From Mailhella sp. (lineage in GTDB: Bacteria > Desulfobacterota > Desulfovibrionia > Desulfovibrionales > Desulfovibrionaceae): a DNA stretch of 14,097 bases. Position 1 is the stretch's first letter; every line of letters starts with the position of its first letter. The stretch lies in NCBI GenBank assembly GCA_020024815.1, contig JAHHTE010000038.1, positions 1 to 14,097 of the forward strand. The letters are read 5' to 3'. The translations under genes and the position numbers were made by a program. Below the pieces are notes generated by a model. The model worked only from the letters and a program-made list of their open reading frames with translations, did no database searches and was not told the origin of the DNA. Positions 6,881 through 13,997 of this stretch are shown here, in pieces.

Positions 6881-7837
6881 ATGAAAACGGTTTTGATAAC
6901 AGGTGGAGCAGGATTTATAGGAACAAATCTTATACATTATCTTATTGACACACATAAAATTATTTGTGTTGATAATTTTATATCAGGATCAGAAGAAAAT
7001 ATTCAGTGTTTTTATGGTCATCAAAATTTCACATTTATTAAACATAATATTATAGAACCACTTGAAATTGAAACAAAAATAGATCAAATTTATAATTTAG
7101 CTTGTCCAGCTTCTCCACCATTTTATCAAGGTAAAAATGCGTTATTTACAACAAAAACGTGTATATTGGGCATGATAAATATGTTAGAGCTTGCTAATAA
7201 ACATAATGCAACTGTTTTGCAAGCATCTACAAGCGAAGTTTATGGTGATCCGTTAGAACACCCACAAAAAGAAACATATTTTGGTAATGTAAATCCAAAT
7301 GGGATACGTTCTTGTTATGATGAGGGGAAAAGAGCAGCAGAAAGTCTTTGTTTTACTTATAAAAGTATTTTTAATACAAAAATTAAAATAGTACGAATTT
7401 TTAACACCTATGGTGAATATATGGATATTGACGATGGGCGTGTTATCAGTAATTTTATTTGTCAGACCTTGCAAAATAAAGATGTAACATTATATGGAGA
7501 TGGCTCTCAAACACGTTCTTTTTGTTATATTCAGGAATTATTAGATATTTTAGTAAAAGTAATGAATAGTGAGGAAGAAATTACAGGACCTATTAATATT
7601 GGTAACCCAAGTGAATTTTCAATTAAAGAATTAGCTGAAACAATATTAGCAAAATTACCTCAAAGTTCTTCAAAAATTATTTATAAACCACTTCCAAAAG
7701 ATGATCCAACGCAAAGACAGCCAGATATTAGTTTAGCAAAAAAATTATTCCATTGGGAACCACACATTACATTATCAGAGGGACTAGATAAAACCATTGC
7801 TTATTTTGAAAAAAAACTAAATGTAATAAAAGTATAA
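6881..7837 (+). CDS. UDP-glucuronate decarboxylase (UDP-xylose synthase) type epimerase/dehydratase
   Basis: This 318-residue extended short-chain dehydrogenase most resembles UDP-glucuronate decarboxylase, which turns UDP-glucuronate into UDP-xylose with a bound NAD cofactor. The NAD fold begins with TGGAGFIG (7-14), and D31 follows the second strand. Family-typical blocks are YNLACPASP (71-79), ASTSEVYGDP (115-124), GNVNPNG (135-141), SCYDEGKR (144-151, catalytic Y146 and K150), DDGRVISNF (184-192) and YGDGSQTRSFCY (205-216). E119 and R279 match the catalytic Glu and the substrate Arg of this family. One departure is GEYM (178-181) where most relatives read GPRM. The ATG at 6881 is preceded by AAAGGA at 6868-6873. 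The second flagellin follows after 53 bases with no terminator, so the sugar may end up on flagellin or on surface polysaccharide; no glycosyltransferase is present here. A related dTDP- or UDP-hexose enzyme is the main alternative. Confidence 0.88.
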   Translation: MKTVLITGGAGFIGTNLIHYLIDTHKIICVDNFISGSEENIQCFYGHQNFTFIKHNIIEPLEIETKIDQIYNLACPASPPFYQGKNALFTTKTCILGMINMLELANKHNATVLQASTSEVYGDPLEHPQKETYFGNVNPNGIRSCYDEGKRAAESLCFTYKSIFNTKIKIVRIFNTYGEYMDIDDGRVISNFICQTLQNKDVTLYGDGSQTRSFCYIQELLDILVKVMNSEEEITGPINIGNPSEFSIKELAETILAKLPQSSSKIIYKPLPKDDPTQRQPDISLAKKLFHWEPHITLSEGLDKTIAYFEKKLNVIKV

Positions 7838-7890
7838 AAGATAAATTAGATAATTGTAATTAATTGTTTAGAGTAAAAAAGGAAAATATT

Positions 7891-8724
7891 ATGTCTTTAT
7901 CAATAAATAATGTAAATAATTCAAGTATGGTACATACACTTTCTCATCATCGTAAAAAAATGCAAAATACAATGAGAAGAATTTCTTCTGGAGAAAAAAT
8001 TAACAGAGCAAGTGATAATCCAGCTGGTTTGGCAATACGTGAACTTATGCGTTCAAGAATAGCAGCAATGGAACAAGGTAATCGCAATGTTCAAGATGCT
8101 AGTAGTATGATGCAAGTAGCTGATGGTGCAATGCAAACTATTAATAATCAACTATCAAGAATGAAAGAACTTGCAATGCAAGCATCTAATGGTATTTATA
8201 GTCCAGAACAACGCAATATTATAAATAGAGAATATCAACAAGTTGCAGAAGAAGTAACACGAATTGCAAATGCAACAGAATTTAATGGCATAAAATTATT
8301 AGATGGAAGTGCAAAAGATTTAGCCGTGCATTTTGGTGATGGAAATACTACAAATGTAGATAATTATCCTGTTAATATTGGTAGTGTTACAGTTCAAGCT
8401 TTGGGATTAGATGCAAAAAGTCCTGCTGGTGATATTTCAACACAAGCCAATGCACAAAATGCTTTGGAAGCTATTGATAAAGCTATTGAAAATGTTGATA
8501 CAGTGCGTGGTAGTATTGGAGCTGTGCAAAATAGATTAGAAGCAACATCAGAAAATATTTCAGTGCAAACAGTTAACTTACGTGCTTCAGAATCTCGAAT
8601 TTCTGATGCTGACATTGTACGTGAAATGGTGCATTTTATGCAAGAAAAAGCTATGCTGGAAGGTGCTACGGCAATGTATAGTTATTCATTATTAACAAAT
8701 TCATTGGTTGATAAAAAAGTTTAA
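7891..8724 (+). CDS. Second, divergent short flagellin
   Basis: This 277-residue flagellin paralogue shares the N-terminal core with the first one: ISSGEKINRASD (31-42), AGLAIRELMRS (45-55), RMKELAMQAS (90-99) and NATEFNGIKLLDG (127-139). In the C-terminal helix it keeps VQNRLEAT (212-219) and ESRISDADIVREM (234-246). Beyond that it departs from the family. The tip reads YSYSLLTNSLVDKKV in place of the usual QANQxPxxxLxLL-type ending, without any change in length. It is methionine-rich. The ATG at 7891 is chosen because it starts the canonical flagellin N-terminus and follows AAAAGGA (7877-7883); an in-frame TTG at 7864 adds nine unlikely residues. Unlike the first flagellin its leader has no GGA hairpin and it uses more AT-rich codons. 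It may be a minor filament component. Confidence 0.92.
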   Translation: MSLSINNVNNSSMVHTLSHHRKKMQNTMRRISSGEKINRASDNPAGLAIRELMRSRIAAMEQGNRNVQDASSMMQVADGAMQTINNQLSRMKELAMQASNGIYSPEQRNIINREYQQVAEEVTRIANATEFNGIKLLDGSAKDLAVHFGDGNTTNVDNYPVNIGSVTVQALGLDAKSPAGDISTQANAQNALEAIDKAIENVDTVRGSIGAVQNRLEATSENISVQTVNLRASESRISDADIVREMVHFMQEKAMLEGATAMYSYSLLTNSLVDKKV

Positions 8725-8770
8725 ATTAATAAATAAAAAAATAATAAGAATTGCTATCGTTATTATAAAA

Positions 8771-8791
8771 ACTAATTGAGATTTAATTAGT
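8771..8791. repeat. Inverted repeat downstream of the second flagellin
   Basis: ACTAATT (8771-8777) and AATTAGT (8785-8791) are perfect arms with a 7-base loop, 46 bases after the stop. There is no G/C in the stem apart from one pair and no T run behind it, so it is a weak terminator candidate at best. Confidence 0.25.
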
Positions 8792-8950
8792 ACGCAAACG
8801 AAAATTTTTTATAAAAGAACTATTTTCTAATTTTTTATAGCAACATACTAATATATAATAAAAAATACGTTATACTAGGAAATTTTTATTATATAATTTT
8901 ATGTGTATTGTTTTTATGATTTGAAAAATAAAATCATTGTGTAAGCAAAT

Positions 8951-8979
8951 TTGCCATTAGGCAATGTGATAAGTATAGT
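8951..8979 (+). promoter_or_regulatory. Sigma-70 type promoter of the pyridoxal kinase gene
   Basis: TTGCCA (8951-8956) and TATAGT (8974-8979) each match the consensus at 5 of 6 positions with the ideal 17-base spacing. The -35 lies in a small inverted repeat, TTGCC-ATTA-GGCAA (8951-8964). Transcription would start around 8986, giving a leader of only about 13 bases that just includes the AAGGA ribosome binding site. Confidence 0.5.
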
Positions 8980-8998
8980 ATTAATAAGGAAAAAGAGC

Positions 8999-9898
8999 AT
9001 GAAACAAAGTGTAAAAAATATAAATACACCTATTCCCCGTATCGCAGCTGTGCATGATTTATCAGGTTATGGGCGAGCTTCTTTAACTGTTGCCATTCCT
9101 GTTTTATCATCAATGGGAATGCAAGTATGTCCTTTACCTACTGCTGTATTATCTTCGCAAACAGCTAGTATTGATGATTTTTCATTTTTTGATTTAACAA
9201 CACAAATGACAGAAATTTTAGAAAAATGGATTAATTTAGATTTGTTTTTTGATGCTGTTTATTCAGGTTTTTTGGGAAGTGCTAATCAAGTAAAAATTGT
9301 AGAAACACTTATGCAAAAACTTGGAAAAAAAGATGCTATTTTTTTAGTTGATCCTGTGCTTGGAGATAATGGAAAATTATATCCAACACAAACTGATGAA
9401 CTTGTAAAAAGTATGCGTGAACTAGCAAGCATGGCAGATATTATTACACCCAATTTTACAGAAGCCTGTTTATTGTTAGATACACCATACGAAGAAATTT
9501 ATGATAACAAAAAAATAAAAGAATATTTAAAAGCTCTTGCAAATTTAGGGGAAAATAAAAAGAAAAAAACAGTATTAATTACAAGTGCTCCTTGTGAAGA
9601 TGATACTTTTATTCGTGTTGTTGCTTATGAAGCTGATAAGAAAAAATTCTGGCAAACAAAAAATCCAAGAATTAATACCTGTTATCCAGGAACAGGTGAT
9701 GCTTTTGCGTCTGTATTTTTAGGCGCTTTATTACAAAATGATTCAAAACCTATGGCAATGGCAAGAGCTGCACGCTTTGTTTATAAGGCAATGATGGTAA
9801 CGTATGGGTATAATACACCTTATATTGACGGGGTAATGCTTGAAAAAGTTTTGCCTGATCTTAATATGCAAGATTTATTTTTGTTTGAGGATTTTTAA
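8999..9898 (+). CDS. Pyridoxal/pyridoxamine kinase (PdxK/PdxY family)
   Basis: This is a 299-residue ribokinase-fold enzyme expected to phosphorylate vitamers of B6 (pyridoxal, pyridoxamine or pyridoxine) with ATP, salvaging them to pyridoxal 5'-phosphate. The substrate-side motif HDLSGYGRASLTV lies at 19-31. VDPVLGDNG is at 118-126, TPNFTE at 150-155 and the anion-hole/catalytic motif GTGDAF at 231-236, with D234 as the probable base. The length is typical. The ATG at 8999 is chosen over an in-frame TTG at 8951 because it has AAGGA 8 bases upstream and because 8951 falls inside the promoter. Whether the enzyme is closer to PdxK, PdxY or the pyridoxamine kinase clade cannot be settled by eye, so no symbol is given. 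It lies just upstream of rpmH, where dnaA is found in many bacteria. Confidence 0.9.
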   Translation: MKQSVKNINTPIPRIAAVHDLSGYGRASLTVAIPVLSSMGMQVCPLPTAVLSSQTASIDDFSFFDLTTQMTEILEKWINLDLFFDAVYSGFLGSANQVKIVETLMQKLGKKDAIFLVDPVLGDNGKLYPTQTDELVKSMRELASMADIITPNFTEACLLLDTPYEEIYDNKKIKEYLKALANLGENKKKKTVLITSAPCEDDTFIRVVAYEADKKKFWQTKNPRINTCYPGTGDAFASVFLGALLQNDSKPMAMARAARFVYKAMMVTYGYNTPYIDGVMLEKVLPDLNMQDLFLFEDF

Positions 9899-9915
9899 AA
9901 TAGTTAATTAAAGGC

Positions 9916-9942
9916 TTGACGATACAAGATTTAACAGATAAT
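9916..9942 (+). promoter_or_regulatory. Possible promoter of the rpmH-jag cluster
   Basis: TTGACG (9916-9921) is a good -35. The best -10 is GATAAT (9937-9942), 15 bases away, which is short; TAATTA (9939-9944) gives 17 bases but a poorer match. The position fits the head of the rpmH operon. Confidence 0.4.
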
Positions 9943-9975
9943 TATTTTTGTTCTATATAATAAAGGAGATGTCGT

Positions 9976-10110
9976 ATGAAAAGAACATATCAACCAAGTA
10001 AAATTAGTAGAAAGCGTACTCATGGCTTCCGTGCTCGTATGGCAACTGCAAATGGCCGTGCTCTTATCAATCGTCGCCGTGCTAAAGGTCGTAAAAGTCT
10101 TTCTGCATAA
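9976..10110 (+). CDS. rpmH: 50S ribosomal protein bL34
   Basis: This 44-residue, highly basic protein of the large ribosomal subunit starts MKRTYQPSKISRKRTHGFR and ends GRKSLSA. It is diagnostic of bL34, and its length is exactly that expected. A textbook AAAGGAG (9962-9967 and following) precedes the ATG. The codons are markedly GC-richer than in surrounding genes (CGT, GGC, GCT), as expected for a highly expressed ribosomal protein. It heads the conserved order rpmH-rnpA-yidD-yidC-jag. A longer reading frame overlapping its 3' part in another frame is a shadow. Confidence 0.98.
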   Translation: MKRTYQPSKISRKRTHGFRARMATANGRALINRRRAKGRKSLSA

Positions 10111-10139
10111 GAATCAGTTACTTATAACGTTTGTGGGCA

Positions 10140-10160
10140 GGGCAGAGTATACTCATGCCC
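10140..10160 (+). other. Hairpin in the rpmH-rnpA spacer
   Basis: GGGCA (10140-10144) pairs with TGCCC (10156-10160). Inside, GAG pairs with CTC around a TATA loop, with one bulged A. Only TTT follows, so it would be a weak terminator or attenuator; it may instead act as an RNA-processing or stability element that sets rpmH expression above that of rnpA. Confidence 0.45.
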
Positions 10161-10175
10161 TTTGCTTGCGAAAAT

Positions 10176-10193
10176 ACCTTGACCTATCAAGGT
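10176..10193 (+). other. Second hairpin in the rpmH-rnpA spacer
   Basis: ACCTTGA (10176-10182) and TCAAGGT (10187-10193) are perfect arms around a CCTA tetraloop, ending 31 bases before rnpA. It contains a TTGACC hexamer that could be a -35, but no good -10 follows at the right distance. Confidence 0.45.
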
Positions 10194-10224
10194 CTTTACT
10201 TATTTAAAAAACAGAGAATAGGCT

Positions 10225-10569
10225 ATGCCATATTGCTGGCAAAAATATCAGAGACTACTCAAAAGAGCAGAATTTCAAGCCTGTTATGCAGGAGAAAAGC
10301 ATTTTACAAAACTTTTTATTATTTTTGTAAAAAAAGCTGATACTCCTCGCATTGGTTTTGCTGTAAGTAAAAAAAGCGGTAATGCTGTTTGCCGAAATAG
10401 GATAAAGCGAATACTTCGCGAATTTTTTCGATTAAATTTTGATAAAATAGTAAAAGCAGAACTTGTTGTTGTTCCCAAAAAGCATGTTAATGCTCATGTA
10501 TTGCAATTTGCTCATGTTGAAAAAGATTTATTACCTTTTTTAGAAAAGCTTGAACAATCACAACAATGA
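10225..10569 (+). CDS. rnpA: Ribonuclease P protein component
   Basis: This small basic protein binds the catalytic RNase P RNA and helps it cleave 5' leaders from pre-tRNAs. The 114-residue length is normal for the family. The N-terminus has RLLKRAEF (10-17). The signature is RIGFAVSKKSGNAVCRNRIKR (42-62), containing the RNR motif (57-59), followed by ILREFFR. The ATG at 10225 is the first possible start, because a stop codon lies in frame two codons earlier. Its Shine-Dalgarno (GAGA) is weak, consistent with a protein needed in much smaller amounts than L34. The 114-base spacer from rpmH holds two hairpins. yidD follows after 24 bases. Confidence 0.96.
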   Translation: MPYCWQKYQRLLKRAEFQACYAGEKHFTKLFIIFVKKADTPRIGFAVSKKSGNAVCRNRIKRILREFFRLNFDKIVKAELVVVPKKHVNAHVLQFAHVEKDLLPFLEKLEQSQQ

Positions 10570-10593
10570 TGAGATAAGGAAAGTTCTAGTTTT

Positions 10594-10905
10594 ATGTTTA
10601 ATTACAGGGGATTTACAATACTTTTGAGGAAAATTTTTATCTTCCCTATTCGTTTGTATCAATATTGTATTTCTCCTTTGTATCCTGCACGATGTCGATT
10701 TCATCCCTCTTGTTCCGAATATACAGCTATTGCTATTCAAAAACACGGTGTTTTTCATGGTATATGGCTCGGCATAAAAAGGATTTGCCGTTGCAACCCG
10801 TGGTGTGAAGGGGGCTTTGATCCTGTTCCAGAAAAAGTAGAATCTTGCAGGACTTTGTTAGTCAAAAAATTGCGATTGATTACCTCAAAATTTAGTGTGA
10901 AGTAG
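10594..10905 (+). CDS. yidD: Membrane protein insertion efficiency factor YidD
   Basis: YidD is a small peripheral inner-membrane protein that assists YidC-mediated insertion; its exact mechanism is unsettled. The 103-residue product has an amphipathic N-terminus with FPIRLYQYCISPLYP (17-31), then CRFHPSCSEY (34-43) and AIQKHG. RCNPWCEGGFDPVP (66-79) completes the DUF37/haemolytic domain signature. The C-terminal tail of about 24 residues is variable. The ATG at 10594 has AAGGA at 10576-10580, a rather long spacing of 13 bases; a TTG ten codons downstream is an alternative start with no better ribosome binding site. It lies between rnpA and yidC as usual, with 7 bases to yidC. Confidence 0.94.
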   Translation: MFNYRGFTILLRKIFIFPIRLYQYCISPLYPARCRFHPSCSEYTAIAIQKHGVFHGIWLGIKRICRCNPWCEGGFDPVPEKVESCRTLLVKKLRLITSKFSVK

Positions 10906-10912
10906 GAAGGTT

Positions 10913-12517
10913 ATGGAAAATAAACGCATTGTTATTGCAACAGTTTTGTGTTTTGTAATTTTAGTAGGCTGGCAATATTTAGCTGAATACATGGGGTGGA
11001 TTGTTCCCCAAGAAGAAGTGCAACAAGTAGAAACACAAACTGAAACTCTTGTTACTGAAAAAACTCCTGAAATTGAAATAAAAGAAAATACACCATTTTT
11101 TGCTCCAAGTGAAGGGAAAATGGTAGTTGTTGATACTCCTCTTTATACTGCAAGTTTTCATAGTGGCGGTGGTATTTTAGATTCCTTTGTTCTTAAAAAC
11201 ATTGCCCAAACAAGTGCTCCTGATTCTCCAAATCTTGATATGATTGGCGAAGAAGCAAAATCAGCTTCTCCAATGGGGCTTTTAATTAATGGTACTCCTT
11301 CTTGGAATAAAGCAAGCTGGAGAGTAAGTGCTGATAATTTAGCTCTTGCAAATGATGAAAAGAAAACTCTTGTTTTTGAGGGTAATTTAGACGGTATTCT
11401 TATTACTCGTGAACTTACCTTTGACGCAAGCACATATTTAATTAGTGAAAAAGTAACATACAATGCTGAACAAGGAAAAGCTGCTGTTGTTCGTGTTGGA
11501 TATACTTTTGCAGGAACTGTTTACTCTAGTTCTTCTACTTATAACCCAATGCAAGTTATTTGGAATGATGACGGAAGTTATAAACATGAAGCAGATGTGG
11601 ATACATTAACAGAAGAAGGCATTGTTGCAAAAGGACCTTTATTCTATGCCGCTTTGGCAAATAACTATTTTTTAAGTGCTATTGCTCCTGAAACTAAAAA
11701 TGGTCTTTTAAAAGCACGTATTCAAAGTAATGTATGGCGTATTGCTTATGAAGAACAACCAATTAGTGTAAATGCAGGAACTCCAATTAGTCAAAATGTA
11801 AGCTGGTGGGTTGGACCAAAAGAAAATACCCTTTTAGAAAAAGCTCCTAATGAACTTGAAACAGCAATTCATTTAGGCTTTTTTGGTATTTTAGCAAAAC
11901 CTCTTTTATGGTTGCTTGGTTTCTTCCAAAAGTTTGTAGTAAACTGGGGTCTTGCTATTATTCTTCTTACTGTTGTTATTAAAATTTTATTCTGGCCTTT
12001 GACTAAGAAAAGCTATAAATCAATGGAACAAATGAAAAAAATTGCTCCAATGATGGAAGAAGTAAAGAAAAAATATGGTAACGACCGTGAAGCATTATCA
12101 CGTGAAATGATGCAATTATACCGCACATATAATATTAATCCTATGAGTGGTTGCTTGCCTATTTTAGTACAATTACCTGTGTTTATTGCTCTTTATAATG
12201 CACTTCTTAACTCAAACCATTTACGTCATGCAGAATTTATAACATATTTACCTTTTACAGATATTTTATGGCTTGCTGACCTTTCTGTAAAAGATCCTCT
12301 TTATATTACCCCTCTTATTATGGGTGCAACCATGTTTTTACAACAATGGTTATCTCCTGCAGTAGGTGATCCAACACAACGTAAAGTTATGATGCTTATG
12401 CCAGTTATCTTTACTTTTATGTTCCTTAATTTCCCTGCGGGCTTAGTGCTTTACTGGCTTGTTAACAACATTCTTTCCATTGCTCAACAATGGTGGACTT
12501 TACGTAGAGTGAGATAG
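10913..12517 (+). CDS. yidC: Membrane protein insertase YidC
   Basis: YidC inserts and folds inner-membrane proteins, alone or with SecYEG. The 534-residue product has the Gram-negative layout. A first membrane segment (5-24) is followed by an acidic, low-complexity linker (about 31-62). Next comes the large periplasmic beta-sandwich domain (about 65-315). The conserved five-helix insertase core runs from about 320 to 525 and contains WGLAIILLTVVIKILFWPL, NPMSGCLPILVQLPVFIALY and the final FPAGLVLYWLVNN. The groove positive charge, Arg366 in E. coli, is lysine here (K357 in VVIK), a conservative replacement. The ATG at 10913 has GGAAGG directly upstream, overlapping the end of yidD. jag starts 2 bases after the stop, suggesting translational coupling. 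Confidence 0.97.
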   Translation: MENKRIVIATVLCFVILVGWQYLAEYMGWIVPQEEVQQVETQTETLVTEKTPEIEIKENTPFFAPSEGKMVVVDTPLYTASFHSGGGILDSFVLKNIAQTSAPDSPNLDMIGEEAKSASPMGLLINGTPSWNKASWRVSADNLALANDEKKTLVFEGNLDGILITRELTFDASTYLISEKVTYNAEQGKAAVVRVGYTFAGTVYSSSSTYNPMQVIWNDDGSYKHEADVDTLTEEGIVAKGPLFYAALANNYFLSAIAPETKNGLLKARIQSNVWRIAYEEQPISVNAGTPISQNVSWWVGPKENTLLEKAPNELETAIHLGFFGILAKPLLWLLGFFQKFVVNWGLAIILLTVVIKILFWPLTKKSYKSMEQMKKIAPMMEEVKKKYGNDREALSREMMQLYRTYNINPMSGCLPILVQLPVFIALYNALLNSNHLRHAEFITYLPFTDILWLADLSVKDPLYITPLIMGATMFLQQWLSPAVGDPTQRKVMMLMPVIFTFMFLNFPAGLVLYWLVNNILSIAQQWWTLRRVR

Positions 12518-12519
12518 GT

Positions 12520-13899
12520 ATGAAAGATTTTAAAGAATTCCAAGCAAAAAATTTGGATCAAGCAATTCAAGATGCTTGTGCATATTTTGGTGCTGAAAGA
12601 GAAAAGCTTGAAATTGAAATTGTTGAAGATGCAAAAATGGGTGTTTTTGGAATTATTGGAGCAAGAAAAGCTAAAATTCGTGCAAAACGTGTAGAATTAC
12701 CTGAAATTAACGTAAATTACGAAGAAAAGAAAAAGCCTGCACCAAGAAATAATAAACCTAAAAATCGTTTCCAAGATAAAAATGAAAAAATTGAACACTT
12801 GGAAAAGAAAGCAAAATTTGAAAAAAATTCTTTTGATGATGAAGATGAAGGCGAAAGTCAACGCCGTTTCTTGTCAAAAATTCCTGTTCACCATGATGAT
12901 GAAGAACTTGACGATCATGTTTTAGAAGCTATGGATCGTGAAGCAATGCAAAGAGCAAATTTCTTAGGAAATATGACAGAAGCTGAAATTCTTTCCAGTG
13001 GACATTATCAAGCAGAAAATCATAATTCACGTTATCATAAAAACTCACGTAATCGTTATGATAGTAAAAATGGTCGCACTCGTTATGAACATCGTGATAA
13101 CAACGAAAGAAAAAGTCGCCGTTTTGAACAGAATTTTGATAAAAATTCTGAAAGATCAGAACGTCCACGTTTTGAAAGACAAGAACGTAAACCCCGTTTT
13201 GTAGCTCCAAAACGTGAATATGTAGAAACAAAGCCTGAAAATACAACTGAATTTGAGGGAACTTTACTTCCAAAAGTTAATTTGCTTGAGCTTGATCAAG
13301 AAAAACTTATTCAAGTAGTACGTGAAACCATTAGCAATTTGATTAAACCTATTGTTGGAGAAAATGCTCCTATTGAAATTACAGTAGAAGAAAATCGTGT
13401 TATGGCTCGTATTGAAAGCGAAGATTCTGGCTTGCTTATTGGCCGTGAAGGGCAACATTTAGCAGCTATTCAATATCTTGCAGCTCGTATTATTACTACT
13501 AAAATGGAAGCACAAGTAAGGATTCAATTAGATACAGGCGATTATCATTCAAGACAAGATGCTCGTATAGAATCACTTGCACAAATGCTTGCAGATCGTG
13601 TACGTAAAACTGGTCGCTCCCAATCTACTCGTCCTATGAGTGCATATCAACGCCGTGTTATTCATCTTGCTTTGCAAGAAGAAGATGATGTGTTTACACG
13701 TAGTGTTGGTGATGGTGTATTAAAACGTGTTGTTATAATGCGTAAAAGACAAGATTATATAGAAACTCCAGAAGAATTAATATCTGATACAGATCAAATT
13801 GAAGATGATATTTTTATGGCTGATGAATTTGAAAATGCCGAAGAAATAAAAAATCAACAAGATTTTGAAAATCAGAAAATAGAAAGCGAAAAAAAATAA
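12520..13899 (+). CDS. jag: Jag/KhpB-like RNA-binding protein with a long linker
   Basis: Jag (KhpB) is a KH- and R3H-domain RNA-binding protein, linked in other bacteria to small-RNA binding and envelope growth. The 459-residue product starts with a Jag_N domain (1-58) containing AKMGVFGIIGARKAKI (38-53). The C-terminal KH-II domain (about 262-338) has the loop LIGREGQHLAAIQYLAARI. R3H follows (about 339-410), with R378 and H382 in the RxxxH motif. Between them is an unusually long (about 190 residues) disordered linker. It has an acidic part with histidines (104-142), then an Arg/Asn/Tyr-rich basic part (168-231) with recurring RY and RF steps. An acidic tail of about 45 residues ends the protein. 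It starts 2 bases after yidC and uses a GAGATAGG ribosome binding site overlapping the yidC stop. It is the last gene of the operon. Confidence 0.94.
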   Translation: MKDFKEFQAKNLDQAIQDACAYFGAEREKLEIEIVEDAKMGVFGIIGARKAKIRAKRVELPEINVNYEEKKKPAPRNNKPKNRFQDKNEKIEHLEKKAKFEKNSFDDEDEGESQRRFLSKIPVHHDDEELDDHVLEAMDREAMQRANFLGNMTEAEILSSGHYQAENHNSRYHKNSRNRYDSKNGRTRYEHRDNNERKSRRFEQNFDKNSERSERPRFERQERKPRFVAPKREYVETKPENTTEFEGTLLPKVNLLELDQEKLIQVVRETISNLIKPIVGENAPIEITVEENRVMARIESEDSGLLIGREGQHLAAIQYLAARIITTKMEAQVRIQLDTGDYHSRQDARIESLAQMLADRVRKTGRSQSTRPMSAYQRRVIHLALQEEDDVFTRSVGDGVLKRVVIMRKRQDYIETPEELISDTDQIEDDIFMADEFENAEEIKNQQDFENQKIESEKK

Positions 13900-13910
13900 T
13901 TATAGTAAGT

Positions 13911-13944
13911 AAAAGGGAAAATAATGTTATTTTCCCTTTTTTTT
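13911..13944 (+). terminator. Strong Rho-independent terminator of the rpmH-jag operon
   Basis: AAAAGGGAAAATAA (13911-13924) and TTATTTTCCCTTTT (13927-13940) are perfectly complementary 14-base arms, with eight T residues at 13937-13944. The symmetric A/T ends would also allow action on the opposite strand. Confidence 0.93.
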
Positions 13945-13997
13945 GTATTGAAACAATTTAATATTATAAAAAAGTTAACTATATATAATTTTTTAAT

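Noticed and set aside
115..8724. Inverted flagellin genes considered as an invertible (phase-variation) switch
   Set aside because: The two genes are in opposite orientation about 7 kb apart, but their DNA differs at many codon positions with no long identical stretch seen, and no recombinase gene or paired recombination sites are present.
9954..9961. TATAAT just before the rpmH ribosome binding site considered as its -10
   Set aside because: Transcription would begin inside or after the Shine-Dalgarno, so it cannot drive normal rpmH translation; the upstream TTGACG element is preferred.
10131..10340. A 69-codon frame overlapping the rpmH-rnpA spacer and rnpA start
   Set aside because: It overlaps rnpA in another frame, lacks a ribosome binding site and resembles nothing; rnpA itself is unambiguous.
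12929..13273. A 114-codon antisense frame inside jag
   Set aside because: It is produced by the low-complexity linker of jag (its Tyr/Asn/His/Phe-rich product mirrors the repeated codons) and has no start signals.
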